A stretch of 64,000 bases of DNA from an uncultured Eubacteriales bacterium (GCA_900549725.1 URPL01000004.1:1-64000), one strand, 5' to 3'; shown: positions 33,546-42,869, counted from the stretch's first letter. Program-made: numbers and translations. The notes: generated by a model not told the origin, from the sequence alone.

Positions 33546-34249
33546 TTTGTTTCTCCTTCAATGATTGTTCCGATTTTTTCGCCCTTGACGGCTCTTACGA
33601 TGTTTTGCGGGTCATCCAGACCAAATACCAAAATGGGAATGGAATTATCCATGGAAAAGCTGGTTGCAGTGGTATCAATCGCCTTGAGATGGCGGCTGAG
33701 GATCTCGGAATAATTGATATGTTCAAATTTCACGGCTTGCGGATCCACCTTGGGATCGGCATTGTATACGCCGTCGATATTTTTAGCCATAAGAACAACG
33801 TCCGCGCCAATCTCCGCCGCGCGCAGCACCGCCGCCGTATCGGTGGAGAAGAAGGGAGAACCGATGCCGCAGCCGAAAATCACAACCCTGCCCTTTTCCA
33901 GGTGAGAAACCGCCTTATTGCGGATATATGGCTCGGCGAATTGCTTCATCTCGATTGCCGTCATCACTCTGACATCCAGCCCCTGCTGTTCAAAACAGTC
34001 CTGCAGTCCCAGGCAGTTAATTGCTGTTGCAAGCATGCCCATATGGTCCGCGCGGGTGCGGTCCATTTCGGTGCCCTGTCTGCCGCGCCAGATGTTTCCG
34101 CCGCCCACCACAATGCTGACCTGCGCGCCGAGGGATTGCACCTCCTTGATCGCTTCGCCGACCTTGCGGATAAAGGCATAATTGAGAATATTGCCATTTT
34201 CCCCGCTGAGCGCCTCACCGGACAGCTTCAATAATACACGCTTATACAT
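33542..34249 (-). CDS. pyrH: UMP kinase
   Basis: This 235-residue hexameric kinase converts UMP to UDP for RNA and cell-wall precursors. It belongs to the amino-acid-kinase fold: VLLKLSGEAL at the start, VVGGGNIWRGR, DHMGMLATAIN, and the FGCGIGSPFFSTDTAA segment. It is the first gene of the long operon leading to polC. rpsB and tsf, frequently upstream of pyrH, are absent here, and a strong promoter is present instead. Confidence 0.98.
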   Translation of the reverse strand: MYKRVLLKLSGEALSGENGNILNYAFIRKVGEAIKEVQSLGAQVSIVVGGGNIWRGRQGTEMDRTRADHMGMLATAINCLGLQDCFEQQGLDVRVMTAIEMKQFAEPYIRNKAVSHLEKGRVVIFGCGIGSPFFSTDTAAVLRAAEIGADVVLMAKNIDGVYNADPKVDPQAVKFEHINYSEILSRHLKAIDTTATSFSMDNSIPILVFGLDDPQNIVRAVKGEKIGTIIEGETK

Positions 34250-34297
34250 TTTGAAATCACCAACCTACTTTTTCAGCGTTCACACAGATACAAGAAT

Positions 34298-34326
34298 ATT
34301 CTACCCTATTCCACGCAGTTTGTAAA
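34298..34326 (-). promoter_or_regulatory. Promoter of the pyrH-frr-uppS-...-polC operon
   Basis: On the minus strand, TTTACA and TAGAAT are separated by 17 bases, 49 bases upstream of the pyrH start. Confidence 0.8.
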
Positions 34327-34390
34327 GACTGAAAACGCTACATTTACAGATTTTTTTCTTTTGCAAAAAACGCACGGCGGAAATTTCTGT

Positions 34391-35146
34391 TCAGCAAAAA
34401 TGCAGGCAAATGCCGATAAGCAAAAGATGCAGCGGATAATACAAATAAAACAGCCATTTCATCGCGCGGTTGACGCGCGCGCTTTTTCCGCGCTTTCCGT
34501 TATACAGCCAAAGAAGTGGCAAAGAGAGGACAACGCCCATTTGCAAAATGCCGTAAAGGCGATCAATGGCAAAGAAATAAACCACTGCATATGCCGCGAC
34601 ATAGGCAAGCATCCAAATCGCCTGGCGCTTGAAATTCCCGCGGTTTGTGCCAAACGCCAGCACGCACATCGCCGCAATGCAGCTCCAATCGCTCGGGAAG
34701 CTGACAAGACAGATCAAAAGCACGCAGAGAACGCGCAGCGCGCCGCTGCGGATTTTTTCGGAATGCACAACGCGCAGCATCATAAGCCCCCATGCCAGCG
34801 ACCACATCACACTCGTTTGATTGAGCACGCCCGTGGAAAAGGGCAAAAAGGAACGAAAGGAAGTAAAATTCGGCGAGGAAAAGAGATAACAGAAATGGGA
34901 GGGGACGGCAAAGAAAAACAGCCGCGCGGTATATCGATTGATATCCCTGGTATAATGATAGCCCTCGGCAATAAAAAAGCACATGATCGGACAGGTAATC
35001 CGCCCGAAAAGATGCATCAAAAGAGGCAGCGGCGCCGTGGGATAACCGGGGAAAATCGCCCATGCAAGATGGTCAACGGTCATGGCGAAAATCGCAATCA
35101 GTTTCAGCTGATTACCGTTCAGACAGTTTTTGAAAGACATTGTCAT
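34391..35146 (-). CDS. TraX-family membrane protein
   Basis: This is a 251-residue protein with about seven hydrophobic segments. The start, NQLKLIAIFAMTVDHLAWAIFPG, and the later LMHLFGRITCPIMCFFIAEGYHYTRD are characteristic of the TraX family. That family is named for the F-plasmid pilin N-acetylase and is common on Clostridia chromosomes, where its substrate is unknown. The C-terminal NRAMKWLFYLYYPLHLLLIG is also typical. The ATG at 35146 has AAGGAG seven bases upstream. It has its own promoter about 200 bases upstream, so it carries an unusually long leader. Confidence 0.82.
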   Translation of the reverse strand: MTMSFKNCLNGNQLKLIAIFAMTVDHLAWAIFPGYPTAPLPLLMHLFGRITCPIMCFFIAEGYHYTRDINRYTARLFFFAVPSHFCYLFSSPNFTSFRSFLPFSTGVLNQTSVMWSLAWGLMMLRVVHSEKIRSGALRVLCVLLICLVSFPSDWSCIAAMCVLAFGTNRGNFKRQAIWMLAYVAAYAVVYFFAIDRLYGILQMGVVLSLPLLWLYNGKRGKSARVNRAMKWLFYLYYPLHLLLIGICLHFC

Positions 35147-35349
35147 TTGCTTTCTCCTTTTCTGCGCAAGATAAAGCCGATACGCAAGACAAACCACGAA
35201 AACTGCCACCTGTTTTTTGCAAACAAGGAAGACAGCCGCAAAAAAACAGTCGCGCGGCTGTGCCCGCGGAAAGCCGGATCTCTTTTGCCCCGCCGCATTT
35301 TCGGCATCGGCGAAAAACAGCAGGCGGGGAGCATGGCTGCACAAGAAAT

Positions 35350-35379
35350 ATTATAAAGGAAAGCTCCGCATTTTGTCAA
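35350..35379 (-). promoter_or_regulatory. Promoter of the TraX-like gene
   Basis: On the minus strand, TTGACA and TATAAT are separated by 18 bases. It begins directly after the tuf terminator and would give a leader of roughly 200 bases. Confidence 0.8.
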
Positions 35380-35380
35380 G

Positions 35381-35411
35381 AAAAAAGCGGGAGAGGCAAG
35401 CCTCTCCCGCT
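35381..35411 (-). terminator. Terminator of the str operon (after tuf)
   Basis: A perfect 12-bp stem (AGCGGGAGAGGC against GCCTCTCCCGCT) with a two-base loop is followed on the minus strand by TTTTT, 19 bases after the tuf stop. Confidence 0.93.
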
Positions 35412-35429
35412 TTGGGGTAATTTCAAAAA

Positions 35430-36635
35430 TTACTCAATGATTTCGGTAACAACGCCGGAACCGACGGTTCTGCCGCCTTCGCGGATAGCGAAGCGCAGAC
35501 CAACCTCGATAGCGATCGGGGTAATCAGTTCAACATCCATCACCACGTTGTCGCCGGGGCGGCACATCTCAACGTCAGCAGGCAGACCGATGGTGCCGGT
35601 AACGTCGGTGGTACGGAAATAGAACTGCGGACGATAGCCCGGGAAGAACGGCTTTTCACGGCCGCCTTCTTTTGCGGTCAGCACGTAAACCTGACCGCGG
35701 AATTTGGTGTGCGGATGAATCGTGCCGGGTTTGCAGAGAACCTGACCTCTTTCGATCTCGTTCTTTGCGATACCGCGGAGCAAAACACCGATGTTATCGC
35801 CGGCTTCTGCGCTGTCAAGCAGCTTGCGGAACATTTCGATACCGGTAACAACGGTCTTCTTCTTCTCATCGGACAGACCGACGATTTCGACTTCGTCACC
35901 CATCTTAACAACACCGCGCTCAACTCTACCGGTTGCAACAGTGCCGCGGCCGGAGATAGAGAACACGTCCTCGACAGGCATCAGGAACGGCAGGTCGTCG
36001 TTTCTTGCCGGAGTCGGGATATATTCGTCAACAGCATCCATCAGCTCAAAGATGGACTTATAGACAGGATCGCTCGGATCAGTGGAGGTGGACAGCAGAG
36101 CTTCTCTTGCGGAGCCGCGGATGATCGGCACATCATCGCCCGGGAAGTCATACTGGCTCAGAAGGTCTCTGACCTCCATCTCAACCAGATCAAGCAACTC
36201 TTCGTCGTCAACGAGGTCGCACTTGTTCAGGTAAACAACGATTGCAGGAACGCCGACCTGACGGGCGAGCAGAACATGCTCACGAGTCTGCTGCAGAGGG
36301 CCGTCGGTGCCGGCAACAACCAGGATAGCGCCGTCCATCTGAGCGGCACCGGTGATCATGTTCTTGACATAGTCGGCGTGACCCGGGCAGTCGACGTGCG
36401 CGTAGTGACGCTTTTCGGTCTCGTACTCAACGTGACGGGTGTTGATTGTGATACCTCTTGCCTTCTCTTCCGGCGCGTTATCGATCTGGTCATAAGCCAG
36501 GAACTCGATCTTGTCGTTCTTCAGAGCAAGGGTCTTTGTGATTGCCGCGGTAAGAGTGGTCTTTCCGTGGTCAACGTGACCGATGGTACCAATGTTAACA
36601 TGGGGTTTTGTTCTTTCGAATTTAGCCTTTGCCAT
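35430..36635 (-). CDS. tuf: Elongation factor Tu
   Basis: This 401-residue GTPase delivers aminoacyl-tRNA to the ribosome. Visible are the P-loop GHVDHGKTTL, switch II DCPGHADYVKNM, NKCD, and the domain 2-3 segments ending GGRTVGSGVVTEIIE. It is the last gene of the str operon, 56 bases after fusA, and ends just before a strong terminator. Confidence 0.99.
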   Translation of the reverse strand: MAKAKFERTKPHVNIGTIGHVDHGKTTLTAAITKTLALKNDKIEFLAYDQIDNAPEEKARGITINTRHVEYETEKRHYAHVDCPGHADYVKNMITGAAQMDGAILVVAGTDGPLQQTREHVLLARQVGVPAIVVYLNKCDLVDDEELLDLVEMEVRDLLSQYDFPGDDVPIIRGSAREALLSTSTDPSDPVYKSIFELMDAVDEYIPTPARNDDLPFLMPVEDVFSISGRGTVATGRVERGVVKMGDEVEIVGLSDEKKKTVVTGIEMFRKLLDSAEAGDNIGVLLRGIAKNEIERGQVLCKPGTIHPHTKFRGQVYVLTAKEGGREKPFFPGYRPQFYFRTTDVTGTIGLPADVEMCRPGDNVVMDVELITPIAIEVGLRFAIREGGRTVGSGVVTEIIE

Positions 36636-36691
36636 TTGTTTTTCCTCCTCTTTACGGTTTCCCGTTCATTTTACTTTTCTTGTGTCATGCC

Positions 36692-38776
36692 TTAGTTGTT
36701 GACCTTGCCACGCGTACTGATGATCTCATCCTGAATGGACTTGGGCACCTCTGCAAAGTGGCTGGGCTCCATGGAATACACACCGCGCCCCTGCGTTCTG
36801 GAACGAAGATCGGTTGCATAACCGAACATCTTTGCCAGAGGGACAAATGCGGTGATCTGCTGACCGCCGGAAACAGGAAGCATATCGTTGATCTGTCCGC
36901 GGCGGGAGTTGATGTCGCCGATAACATCGCCCATATATTCATCGGGCGTGATGACAACAACTTTCATGATCGGCTCCGTCAGGCACGGATCCGCCTTCTT
37001 CATCGCTTCCTTAAAAGCCATGGAGCCGGCAATCTTAAATGCCATTTCGGAAGAGTCAACCTCATGGTAGGAGCCATCGTAAAGTGTGACCTTCACATCG
37101 ACAACCTCGTAGCCTGCAAGCACACCGGACTGCATTGCGCCCTGAATACCTGCATCCACTGCCGGAATATATTCCTTCGGAATTGCTCCGCCGACCACTT
37201 TGTTGATAAATTCATAGCCCTTGCCGGGTTCATTGGGCTCAACGATCAGTTTAACATGACCGTACTGGCCCTTACCGCCGGACTGACGGGCATATTTGGT
37301 TTCCTGCTCGACTCTCTTGCGAATCTTTTCTTTGTAGGAAACCTGCGGTGCGCCGACATTTGCTTCCACCTTGAATTCGCGCAGCAGTCTGTCTACGATA
37401 ATTTCCAGGTGAAGCTCGCCCATACCGGCAATGATCGTCTGACCGGTCTCTTCATCGGTATAGGTTTTGAAGGTCGGATCCTCTTCCGCAAGCTTTGCAA
37501 GCGCGATGCCCATCTTTTCCTGGCCTGCCTGCGTCTTGGGTTCAATCGCAACGCGGATAACCGGCTCGGGGAACTCCATGGACTCAAGCACGATCGGATG
37601 GCTTTCGTCGCAAAGCGTATCGCCCGTTGTGGTGTTGGAAACACCGACGGCGGCAGCGATATCGCCGGAATAGCAAACCTCAATGTCCTTACGGTCATTG
37701 GCATGCATCTGCAGAATACGGCCGATACGCTCACGCTTGCCCTTGACGGAGTTATAAGCGTAGCTGCCCTTTTCGATCTTACCGGAGTAGGTGCGGAAGA
37801 AGCAAAGCTTTCCGACATACGGGTCGGTCATGATCTTGAAGGCGAGCGCTGCAAACGGACCGTTATCGTCTGCCGGGCGTTCTTCCTCTTCCTCCGTCTG
37901 CGGGTTGATACCGCGGATTGCGGGGATATCCACCGGAGAGGGCATATATTCGACAATGGCATCCAAAAGCTTCTGAACACCCTTGTTCTTATAGGAAGTG
38001 CCGCAGGTGACGGGAACCATCTTGTTGGCGATCGTCGCAAGGCGGATGCCCTTCTTGATCTCCTCGATGGTGAGCTGTTCGCCCGCGCAGTACTTCTCAA
38101 AGATATCCTCGTCCATTTCCGCAACGGACTCAAGAAGATTGGTATGATATTCTTCGCAAAGCTCTTTCATATCCGCCGGGATCTCTTCCTCGCGGATGTC
38201 TTTGCCAAGCTCATCATAGTAAACATACGCCTTCATTTCAACCAGGTCGACAAGGCCCTTGAAATCGGCTTCTTTTCCGATCGGGAGCTGAATCGGCACT
38301 GCGTTTGCCTTCAGGCGCTCATGGATCATGCTCACAACGCGATAAAAATCGGCGCCGGTGATGTCCATTTTATTGACATATGCCATTCTCGGCACATGGT
38401 ATTTATCTGCTTGTCTCCAAACAGTTTCGGATTGCGGCTCAACACCGCCCTTGGCGCAGAACACCGTGACGGAACCGTCCAGCACACGAAGAGAACGCTC
38501 AACCTCAACGGTAAAGTCAACGTGGCCGGGGGTGTCGATGATGTTGATACGATGCTTTTTCCAGAAGCAAGTGGTGGCAGCAGAGGTGATCGTGATGCCA
38601 CGCTCCTGCTCCTGCTCCATCCAGTCCATCGTGGCATTTCCCTCGTGCGTTTCCCCGATTTTATGGGTTCTGCCCGTATAATACAGGATACGCTCCGTGG
38701 TCGTTGTCTTACCGGCATCAATATGCGCCATGATGCCGATATTACGCGTATGCGATAAAGGATATTCTCGAGCCAT
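36692..38776 (-). CDS. fusA: Elongation factor G
   Basis: This 694-residue translocase GTPase has the P-loop AHIDAGKTTTTERILYYTG, switch II DTPGHVDFTVEVERSLRVLDG, and NKMD. Domain IV is represented by the GAIPKEYIPAVDAGIQ segment. It moves tRNA-mRNA during elongation and helps ribosome recycling. It lies between rpsG and tuf in the conserved str order. Confidence 0.99.
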   Translation of the reverse strand: MAREYPLSHTRNIGIMAHIDAGKTTTTERILYYTGRTHKIGETHEGNATMDWMEQEQERGITITSAATTCFWKKHRINIIDTPGHVDFTVEVERSLRVLDGSVTVFCAKGGVEPQSETVWRQADKYHVPRMAYVNKMDITGADFYRVVSMIHERLKANAVPIQLPIGKEADFKGLVDLVEMKAYVYYDELGKDIREEEIPADMKELCEEYHTNLLESVAEMDEDIFEKYCAGEQLTIEEIKKGIRLATIANKMVPVTCGTSYKNKGVQKLLDAIVEYMPSPVDIPAIRGINPQTEEEEERPADDNGPFAALAFKIMTDPYVGKLCFFRTYSGKIEKGSYAYNSVKGKRERIGRILQMHANDRKDIEVCYSGDIAAAVGVSNTTTGDTLCDESHPIVLESMEFPEPVIRVAIEPKTQAGQEKMGIALAKLAEEDPTFKTYTDEETGQTIIAGMGELHLEIIVDRLLREFKVEANVGAPQVSYKEKIRKRVEQETKYARQSGGKGQYGHVKLIVEPNEPGKGYEFINKVVGGAIPKEYIPAVDAGIQGAMQSGVLAGYEVVDVKVTLYDGSYHEVDSSEMAFKIAGSMAFKEAMKKADPCLTEPIMKVVVITPDEYMGDVIGDINSRRGQINDMLPVSGGQQITAFVPLAKMFGYATDLRSRTQGRGVYSMEPSHFAEVPKSIQDEIISTRGKVNN

Positions 38777-38799
38777 AGACCTTAGTTTGCTCCTCTACA

Positions 38800-39270
38800 T
38801 CAATATCTGTAATGTGCAAAGGCTTTGTTCGCCTCAGCCATTCTGTGCGTTTCGTCCTTTTTCTTCACCGCTCCGCCCGTGTTGTTCAGAGCATCCAGAA
38901 TCTCTGCCGCAAGACGCTGCGCCATCGTTCTCTCGCCGCGCTTTCTTGCAAAAGCGGTGAGCCAACGAAGACCGAGTGTCTGGCGTCTTTCGGGTCTGAC
39001 TTCCATAGGAACCTGATAGGTGGACCCGCCTACGCGGCGTGCTTTCACCTCCAGGGTCGGCATGATGTTTTCAAGTGCGGTCTGGAAAGCTTCCAGCGGA
39101 CTTTTCTCAGACTTCTGCTCGACGATAGCAAAAGCATCATACACAATTTTCTGGGCTACGCCTTTTTTGCCGTCATACATAATGTTGTTGATCAGCTTGG
39201 TGACAAGTTTGGACTTGTACAAAGGATCCGGCAAAACGTCCCTTTTTGAAATTTGGCCTCTTCTTGGCAT
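38800..39270 (-). CDS. rpsG: 30S ribosomal protein S7
   Basis: This 156-residue protein organises the 16S rRNA 3' domain near the exit site. It starts MPRRGQISKRDVLPDPLY and contains GGSTYQVPMEVRPERR, ending HRMAEANKAFAHYRY. An upstream in-frame start would add 13 residues; the ATG at 39270 is preferred because a GGAGGGAAGAAA-type site precedes it. S7 is the usual autogenous repressor of the str operon in other bacteria. Confidence 0.99.
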   Translation of the reverse strand: MPRRGQISKRDVLPDPLYKSKLVTKLINNIMYDGKKGVAQKIVYDAFAIVEQKSEKSPLEAFQTALENIMPTLEVKARRVGGSTYQVPMEVRPERRQTLGLRWLTAFARKRGERTMAQRLAAEILDALNNTGGAVKKKDETHRMAEANKAFAHYRY

Positions 39271-39470
39271 TTTCTTCCCTCCTTCATTAGTTTTCGCCGT
39301 GCCGCACACGGCACAGCCATGAATTCACAGGTACTCAAGAGTATTTCATCCCGTCAATGCGTGAAGCCGTCCATGACAAAAACAAAGTATCTATAAACAA
39401 ATACAAAAGGATTTCGTCGATTTTCGGCAACCGCCTTTTCCGAATAATACTGTATACCTATCCGCGCAGA

Positions 39471-39890
39471 TTATTTCTTTTTCTTTGCGCGCTTTGCGCC
39501 GTACTTGGAACGGCTCTGATTGCGGTTTGCAACACCCTGCGTATCCAGCGTGCCGCGGATGATGTGGTAACGCACACCAGGCAGGTCGCGGACTCTTCCG
39601 CCTCTGATCAGAACAACGGAGTGTTCCTGCAGATTGTGACCGATGCCGGGAATGTAGGTCGTTACTTCCATGCCGTTGGTCAGACGGACTCTGGCGATCT
39701 TACGAAGTGCAGAGTTCGGCTTCTTCGGGGTAGTCGTCGTGACCTTTGTGCATACGCCTCTTTTTTGCGGAGAGCTGAGGTCAATGCTCTTTTTCTTCAG
39801 AGAGTTAAAGCCCTTCTGAAGCACAGGAGCCTTCGATTTGTACTGCTTCTCCTGACGCTCATTACGAACCAATTGGTTAAAGGTTGGCAT
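39471..39890 (-). CDS. rpsL: 30S ribosomal protein S12
   Basis: This 139-residue decoding-centre protein includes the 13-residue insertion common in Firmicutes before SPQKRGVCTKV. The loop TTTPKKPNSALRK keeps both lysines (the second, Lys57, corresponds to Lys42/43 in E. coli numbering). The other key loop reads GGRVRDLPGVRYH, so Arg101 stands where E. coli has Lys87. Lys-to-Arg changes there confer streptomycin resistance in other species. It is the first gene of the str operon, about 220 bases downstream of a consensus promoter and about 200 bases ahead of rpsG. Confidence 0.99.
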   Translation of the reverse strand: MPTFNQLVRNERQEKQYKSKAPVLQKGFNSLKKKSIDLSSPQKRGVCTKVTTTTPKKPNSALRKIARVRLTNGMEVTTYIPGIGHNLQEHSVVLIRGGRVRDLPGVRYHIIRGTLDTQGVANRNQSRSKYGAKRAKKKK

Positions 39891-40110
39891 ATCGCACCTC
39901 CTTCTTTAAAATATTGTTTATAGATACACCGCCCGTTTCCTGCCATCGTCATAAGGAAAAGAGCGAATGCACACAAAAAGCATGTCCCGCAAAAAACGGG
40001 GTGTTTCCGGGCTTTTGTAAACGCGCAAAAAGGATGCGGCAAAGCCGCACTCCGCTCTGCCCCGCAAAATTGCGGTGCAATGTTTTACAATATACCCAAA
40101 AATACATCTT

Positions 40111-40139
40111 ATTATAGCACGGCCTGCATGCATTGTCAA
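40111..40139 (-). promoter_or_regulatory. Promoter of the str operon
   Basis: On the minus strand, consensus TTGACA and TATAAT are separated by 17 bases. The leader to rpsL is about 215 bases. Confidence 0.88.
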
Positions 40140-40223
40140 GCCCGAAAAGTGAATAATTTTCGCGGGAAAAACGCTGCCGTCGCACGCATTTTCACGAAAA
40201 GCGGAGCATTTTGCGCTAAGCCG

Positions 40224-40808
40224 TCAGGGCCGGCTTTTTGCATATTCCTCTTCCAGCACGGAATACATCACGATCGTGCGGAAGCGCCCTTTGACATAGA
40301 GGCTGTCGCGCAGGGTCCCCTCATAGTGCATACCGCATTTTTGCATCACTTTGCCGGAGGATTCGTTGCCGCGCATATGACGACCTTCAATACGATGCAG
40401 CCCAAGCGTTTCAAAGCCGTATTGCATCACGGCGCGCAGCGCCTCGGCTGCCAGACCCTTCCCCCAAAAATCGGGATGCAGCACATAGCCGATCTCGCCG
40501 CTGCGGTTTTCCCCGTCCAAAGAAGCAAAGCCGCAGGTGCCGATCATTCTGCCCGTTTCCTCCAGAGTTACCGCCCAGTCAACCATTTCCCCACTGCGAT
40601 ACAACTTTTGCGCATATTCCAGATACCGCTTTGTTGCCCGCTCGCTTTCATGCGGCTGCCACAAAAGGTATTCCGTCACCTGCGGCAAGGAAGCATAGGA
40701 AAACATATCCGCACTGTCGCCGACACGCATCGCCCGCAGCGAAAGGCGCGGCGTGCACAGCCGTGGTAGAAATTCCTTTTCGCCGAAAAGCCTGCCGCCG
40801 TATCCCAT
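40224..40808 (-). CDS. GNAT-family N-acetyltransferase (RimJ/RimL-like)
   Basis: This is a 194-residue acetyltransferase. LCTPRLSLRAM at the start, EIGYVLHPDFWGKGLAAEALRAVMQYGFETLGLHRIEGR (the acetyl-CoA-binding region, here split as IGYVLHPDFWGKGLAAEAL and onward), and NESSGKVMQKCGMHYEG are characteristic of the RimJ/RimL-type GNAT branch. It acetylates an amino group on a protein or small molecule; the substrate cannot be told. The ATG at 40808 has GAGGTG six bases upstream. A TTGCAA/TATAAT promoter is present upstream. Confidence 0.88.
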   Translation of the reverse strand: MGYGGRLFGEKEFLPRLCTPRLSLRAMRVGDSADMFSYASLPQVTEYLLWQPHESERATKRYLEYAQKLYRSGEMVDWAVTLEETGRMIGTCGFASLDGENRSGEIGYVLHPDFWGKGLAAEALRAVMQYGFETLGLHRIEGRHMRGNESSGKVMQKCGMHYEGTLRDSLYVKGRFRTIVMYSVLEEEYAKSRP

Positions 40809-40838
40809 AGAAGCACCTCTTTTTTCCTGTTTTCCGTC

Positions 40839-40867
40839 ATTATACCTTCTTCCGCTGTTTTTTGCAA
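40839..40867 (-). promoter_or_regulatory. Promoter of the GNAT gene
   Basis: On the minus strand, TTGCAA and TATAAT are separated by 17 bases, 31 bases upstream of the start codon. Confidence 0.75.
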
Positions 40868-40999
40868 GAGTTTGCAAAGCAAAAGCGCATAGAATTTCCG
40901 CATTTCAAGCAAAATTCAAAGCCTTTTCATTCAGTTTTCACAATCATGGCTTACGATAAAACCGAAAGCGAAAGAGACCTCAGAAAAGGAGTTTTTCAT

Positions 41000-42535
41000 A
41001 TGACGGACGAAAAGAACGAAGCAATGGAGACCACCCCGGCGGCAAATGCAGCCGCCGAAACTCAGACTGCACAGGAAAATACCGCCGCGCAGGCGCAAAA
41101 TACGCAGCAGCCGGAAGCAACGGAGGTTGCCGCGCCGGAAGCAAAAGCGGAAAACATCGCCTGTGGAGAGCAAAACGGAGAATATCATTACAGCCGCGAG
41201 CAAATTCAAAACGGCAAGGAGCAAACCTCTTCCGCCCCGGGCGGCTATGCGGCAATCAATGACCCGCCCGTTTATCAGGCATTTAAAAACGCAAGCGCCT
41301 CGCAGGCGGGCGACCAAAGCAAGCAGCCCCCGAAAAAGAAGAAGGGGCGCGGGCTGCGCAATGCCGGAATCGTTGCGCTGTGCGCGCTGGTTTGCCTGGG
41401 CGCAGGCATCGGCGGCGGAGTAATCGGCACCTCGATCCATCGGGGCGACACAACCGTTACAAGGCCGGAGGAAAATACCGACAAAAACGAGCCAAGCAAT
41501 ACCCCCGCAAACGGCACCGCAGATGACGACCGCAATGTATCGCTTCCCTCCGATTCCGCGCTGAGCGATGCCGACCCGACGCAGAAAAAGATTCTGACGA
41601 TTAAAGAAATTTATCAGAAAAATGCAAATGCGGTTGTTGAAATTGTTACACAATATACCACCTCCGGCGGTTATTGGGGCAGTGTAACCGGAGAGAGCGC
41701 CGGGAGCGGTGTGATTCTGACAAAAGACGGCTATCTTGTAACCAACCACCATGTGATTGAGAACGCGGAAAAAATCCATGTCCGCCTCAAATCGGGCGAC
41801 ACCTATGAAGCAACGCTGGTCGGCTCCGATAAGGACAACGACATTGCCGTTCTGAAGCTGGACGCCGAGGATCTCAGCTTTGCAACGCTCGGCGATTCCT
41901 CCACCGTTGAGGTGGGCGATTTGTGCGTTGCAATCGGAAATCCCCTCGGCGTGCTCGGCGGCACTCTCACCGACGGCATCATCGGCGCGCTGGATCGTGA
42001 GATCACCTTCTCCGACGGCGAAACGCGCCGCCTGCTGCAGCACAATGCAGCCGTCAGCCCCGGCAGCTCCGGCGGCGGGCTGTTCAATGAAAACGGCGAT
42101 CTGATCGGCATTGTCAACGCAAAGGCGAACAGTACTGAGGCAGAAGGAATCGGCTTTGCCATCCCGATTAACTCTGTGAAGACGATCATCAACGATCTGA
42201 TTTCCGACGGCTATGTGCACGGAAAAGTAGAGCTCGGCATCACAGTCACCGCCATCAAGGACGGCCGCACGGCAATGTATTATAATGTTGACGAATACGG
42301 TCTTTATATCACCGAGGTCAATGATAATTCCAACGCTAAGCGTGCCGGGCTGAAAATCGGAGACCGTATCGTTTCCGTCAACGGCGATGAAGTCGATGAA
42401 ATCAGCGATATTTCCGCGGTTCTGCAGGAATCCTCGGTCGGTGATGTGCTGCACTTCGTGGTGCACCGCGACGGGCAGAATGTCAATATCGATGTGACGC
42501 TGAACGAAACCGTCCCGCAGGGAAAAGCACAGTAA
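41000..42535 (+). CDS. Membrane-anchored serine protease, HtrA/DegP family
   Basis: This 511-residue envelope quality-control protease has four parts. Residues 1-115 are cytoplasmic, low-complexity, and rich in Ala, Gln and Glu. One membrane helix follows (about residues 118-142, AGIVALCALVCLGAGIGGGV). The trypsin-like domain carries His in VTNHHVIENA, Asp in DKDNDIAVLKLD, and Ser in SPGSSGGGLFNENGD. A C-terminal PDZ domain contains AGLKIGDRIVSVNGDEV. It should degrade or refold misfolded exported proteins. The ATG at 41000 has AAGGAG eight bases upstream. It is divergent from the GNAT gene. Confidence 0.95.
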   Translation: MTDEKNEAMETTPAANAAAETQTAQENTAAQAQNTQQPEATEVAAPEAKAENIACGEQNGEYHYSREQIQNGKEQTSSAPGGYAAINDPPVYQAFKNASASQAGDQSKQPPKKKKGRGLRNAGIVALCALVCLGAGIGGGVIGTSIHRGDTTVTRPEENTDKNEPSNTPANGTADDDRNVSLPSDSALSDADPTQKKILTIKEIYQKNANAVVEIVTQYTTSGGYWGSVTGESAGSGVILTKDGYLVTNHHVIENAEKIHVRLKSGDTYEATLVGSDKDNDIAVLKLDAEDLSFATLGDSSTVEVGDLCVAIGNPLGVLGGTLTDGIIGALDREITFSDGETRRLLQHNAAVSPGSSGGGLFNENGDLIGIVNAKANSTEAEGIGFAIPINSVKTIINDLISDGYVHGKVELGITVTAIKDGRTAMYYNVDEYGLYITEVNDNSNAKRAGLKIGDRIVSVNGDEVDEISDISAVLQESSVGDVLHFVVHRDGQNVNIDVTLNETVPQGKAQ

Positions 42536-42840
42536 AAACATAATACGCAAAAAATCCGCCGAAAATGCAGCGTACCCTTGGGGACAATGCCTTATGAGCA
42601 CGGGGCATTACGAAAGCGGAGAATTCACCGAGATCAGTCTATAAAAGGCTTTTCTCGGTGTTTTTCTTTGCTTTTGAGAGGAAGGATACCAAAAATTCGT
42701 CGACCGGATTCCTTGCAAAATCTCCGAAAGAAAAACGCTTTGACGGACGTCGGGAGGCAGAAAAACCGTAAAGCAACAGAACAAATACCGTTTGCAGCCG
42801 AGCCGCGCTGTTTTGATGGTTGATAATGCAGGATTATATA
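42536..42840. other. Non-coding gap after the HtrA gene
   Basis: No convincing gene was found on either strand; the short open frames show no start site or family pattern. The segment holds a weak terminator-like hairpin (42626-42670) and one copy of a 12-bp sequence (CCTTATGAGCAC, 42590-42601) that recurs inverted at 43618-43629. Confidence 0.6.
42626..42670 (+). terminator. Possible terminator after the HtrA gene
   Basis: CACCGAGA pairs with TCTCGGTG across a 19-base loop, followed by TTTTTCTTTGCTTTT. The loop is long and the hairpin lies 90 bases after the stop, so this is a moderate call. Confidence 0.5.
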
Positions 42841-42869
42841 TTGACAATAAAAGAAAATAAATATATAAT
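42841..42869 (+). promoter_or_regulatory. Promoter of the AT-rich lipoprotein gene
   Basis: Perfect TTGACA and TATAAT boxes are separated by 17 bases of almost pure A+T, 52 bases before the GTG start. Confidence 0.88.

Noticed and set aside
34391..35344. Longer N-terminus for the TraX-like protein
   Set aside because: The extra 66 residues are not family-like and the ATG at 35146 has a good AAGGAG site.
39271..39470. Possible regulatory hairpin between rpsL and rpsG
   Set aside because: A short GTGCCG/CGGCAC stem exists near 39299, but it is too small to distinguish from chance without comparative data.
42578..42847. Short open frames on both strands in the gap after the HtrA gene
   Set aside because: They lack start signals and family resemblance and overlap a terminator-like hairpin and a promoter.
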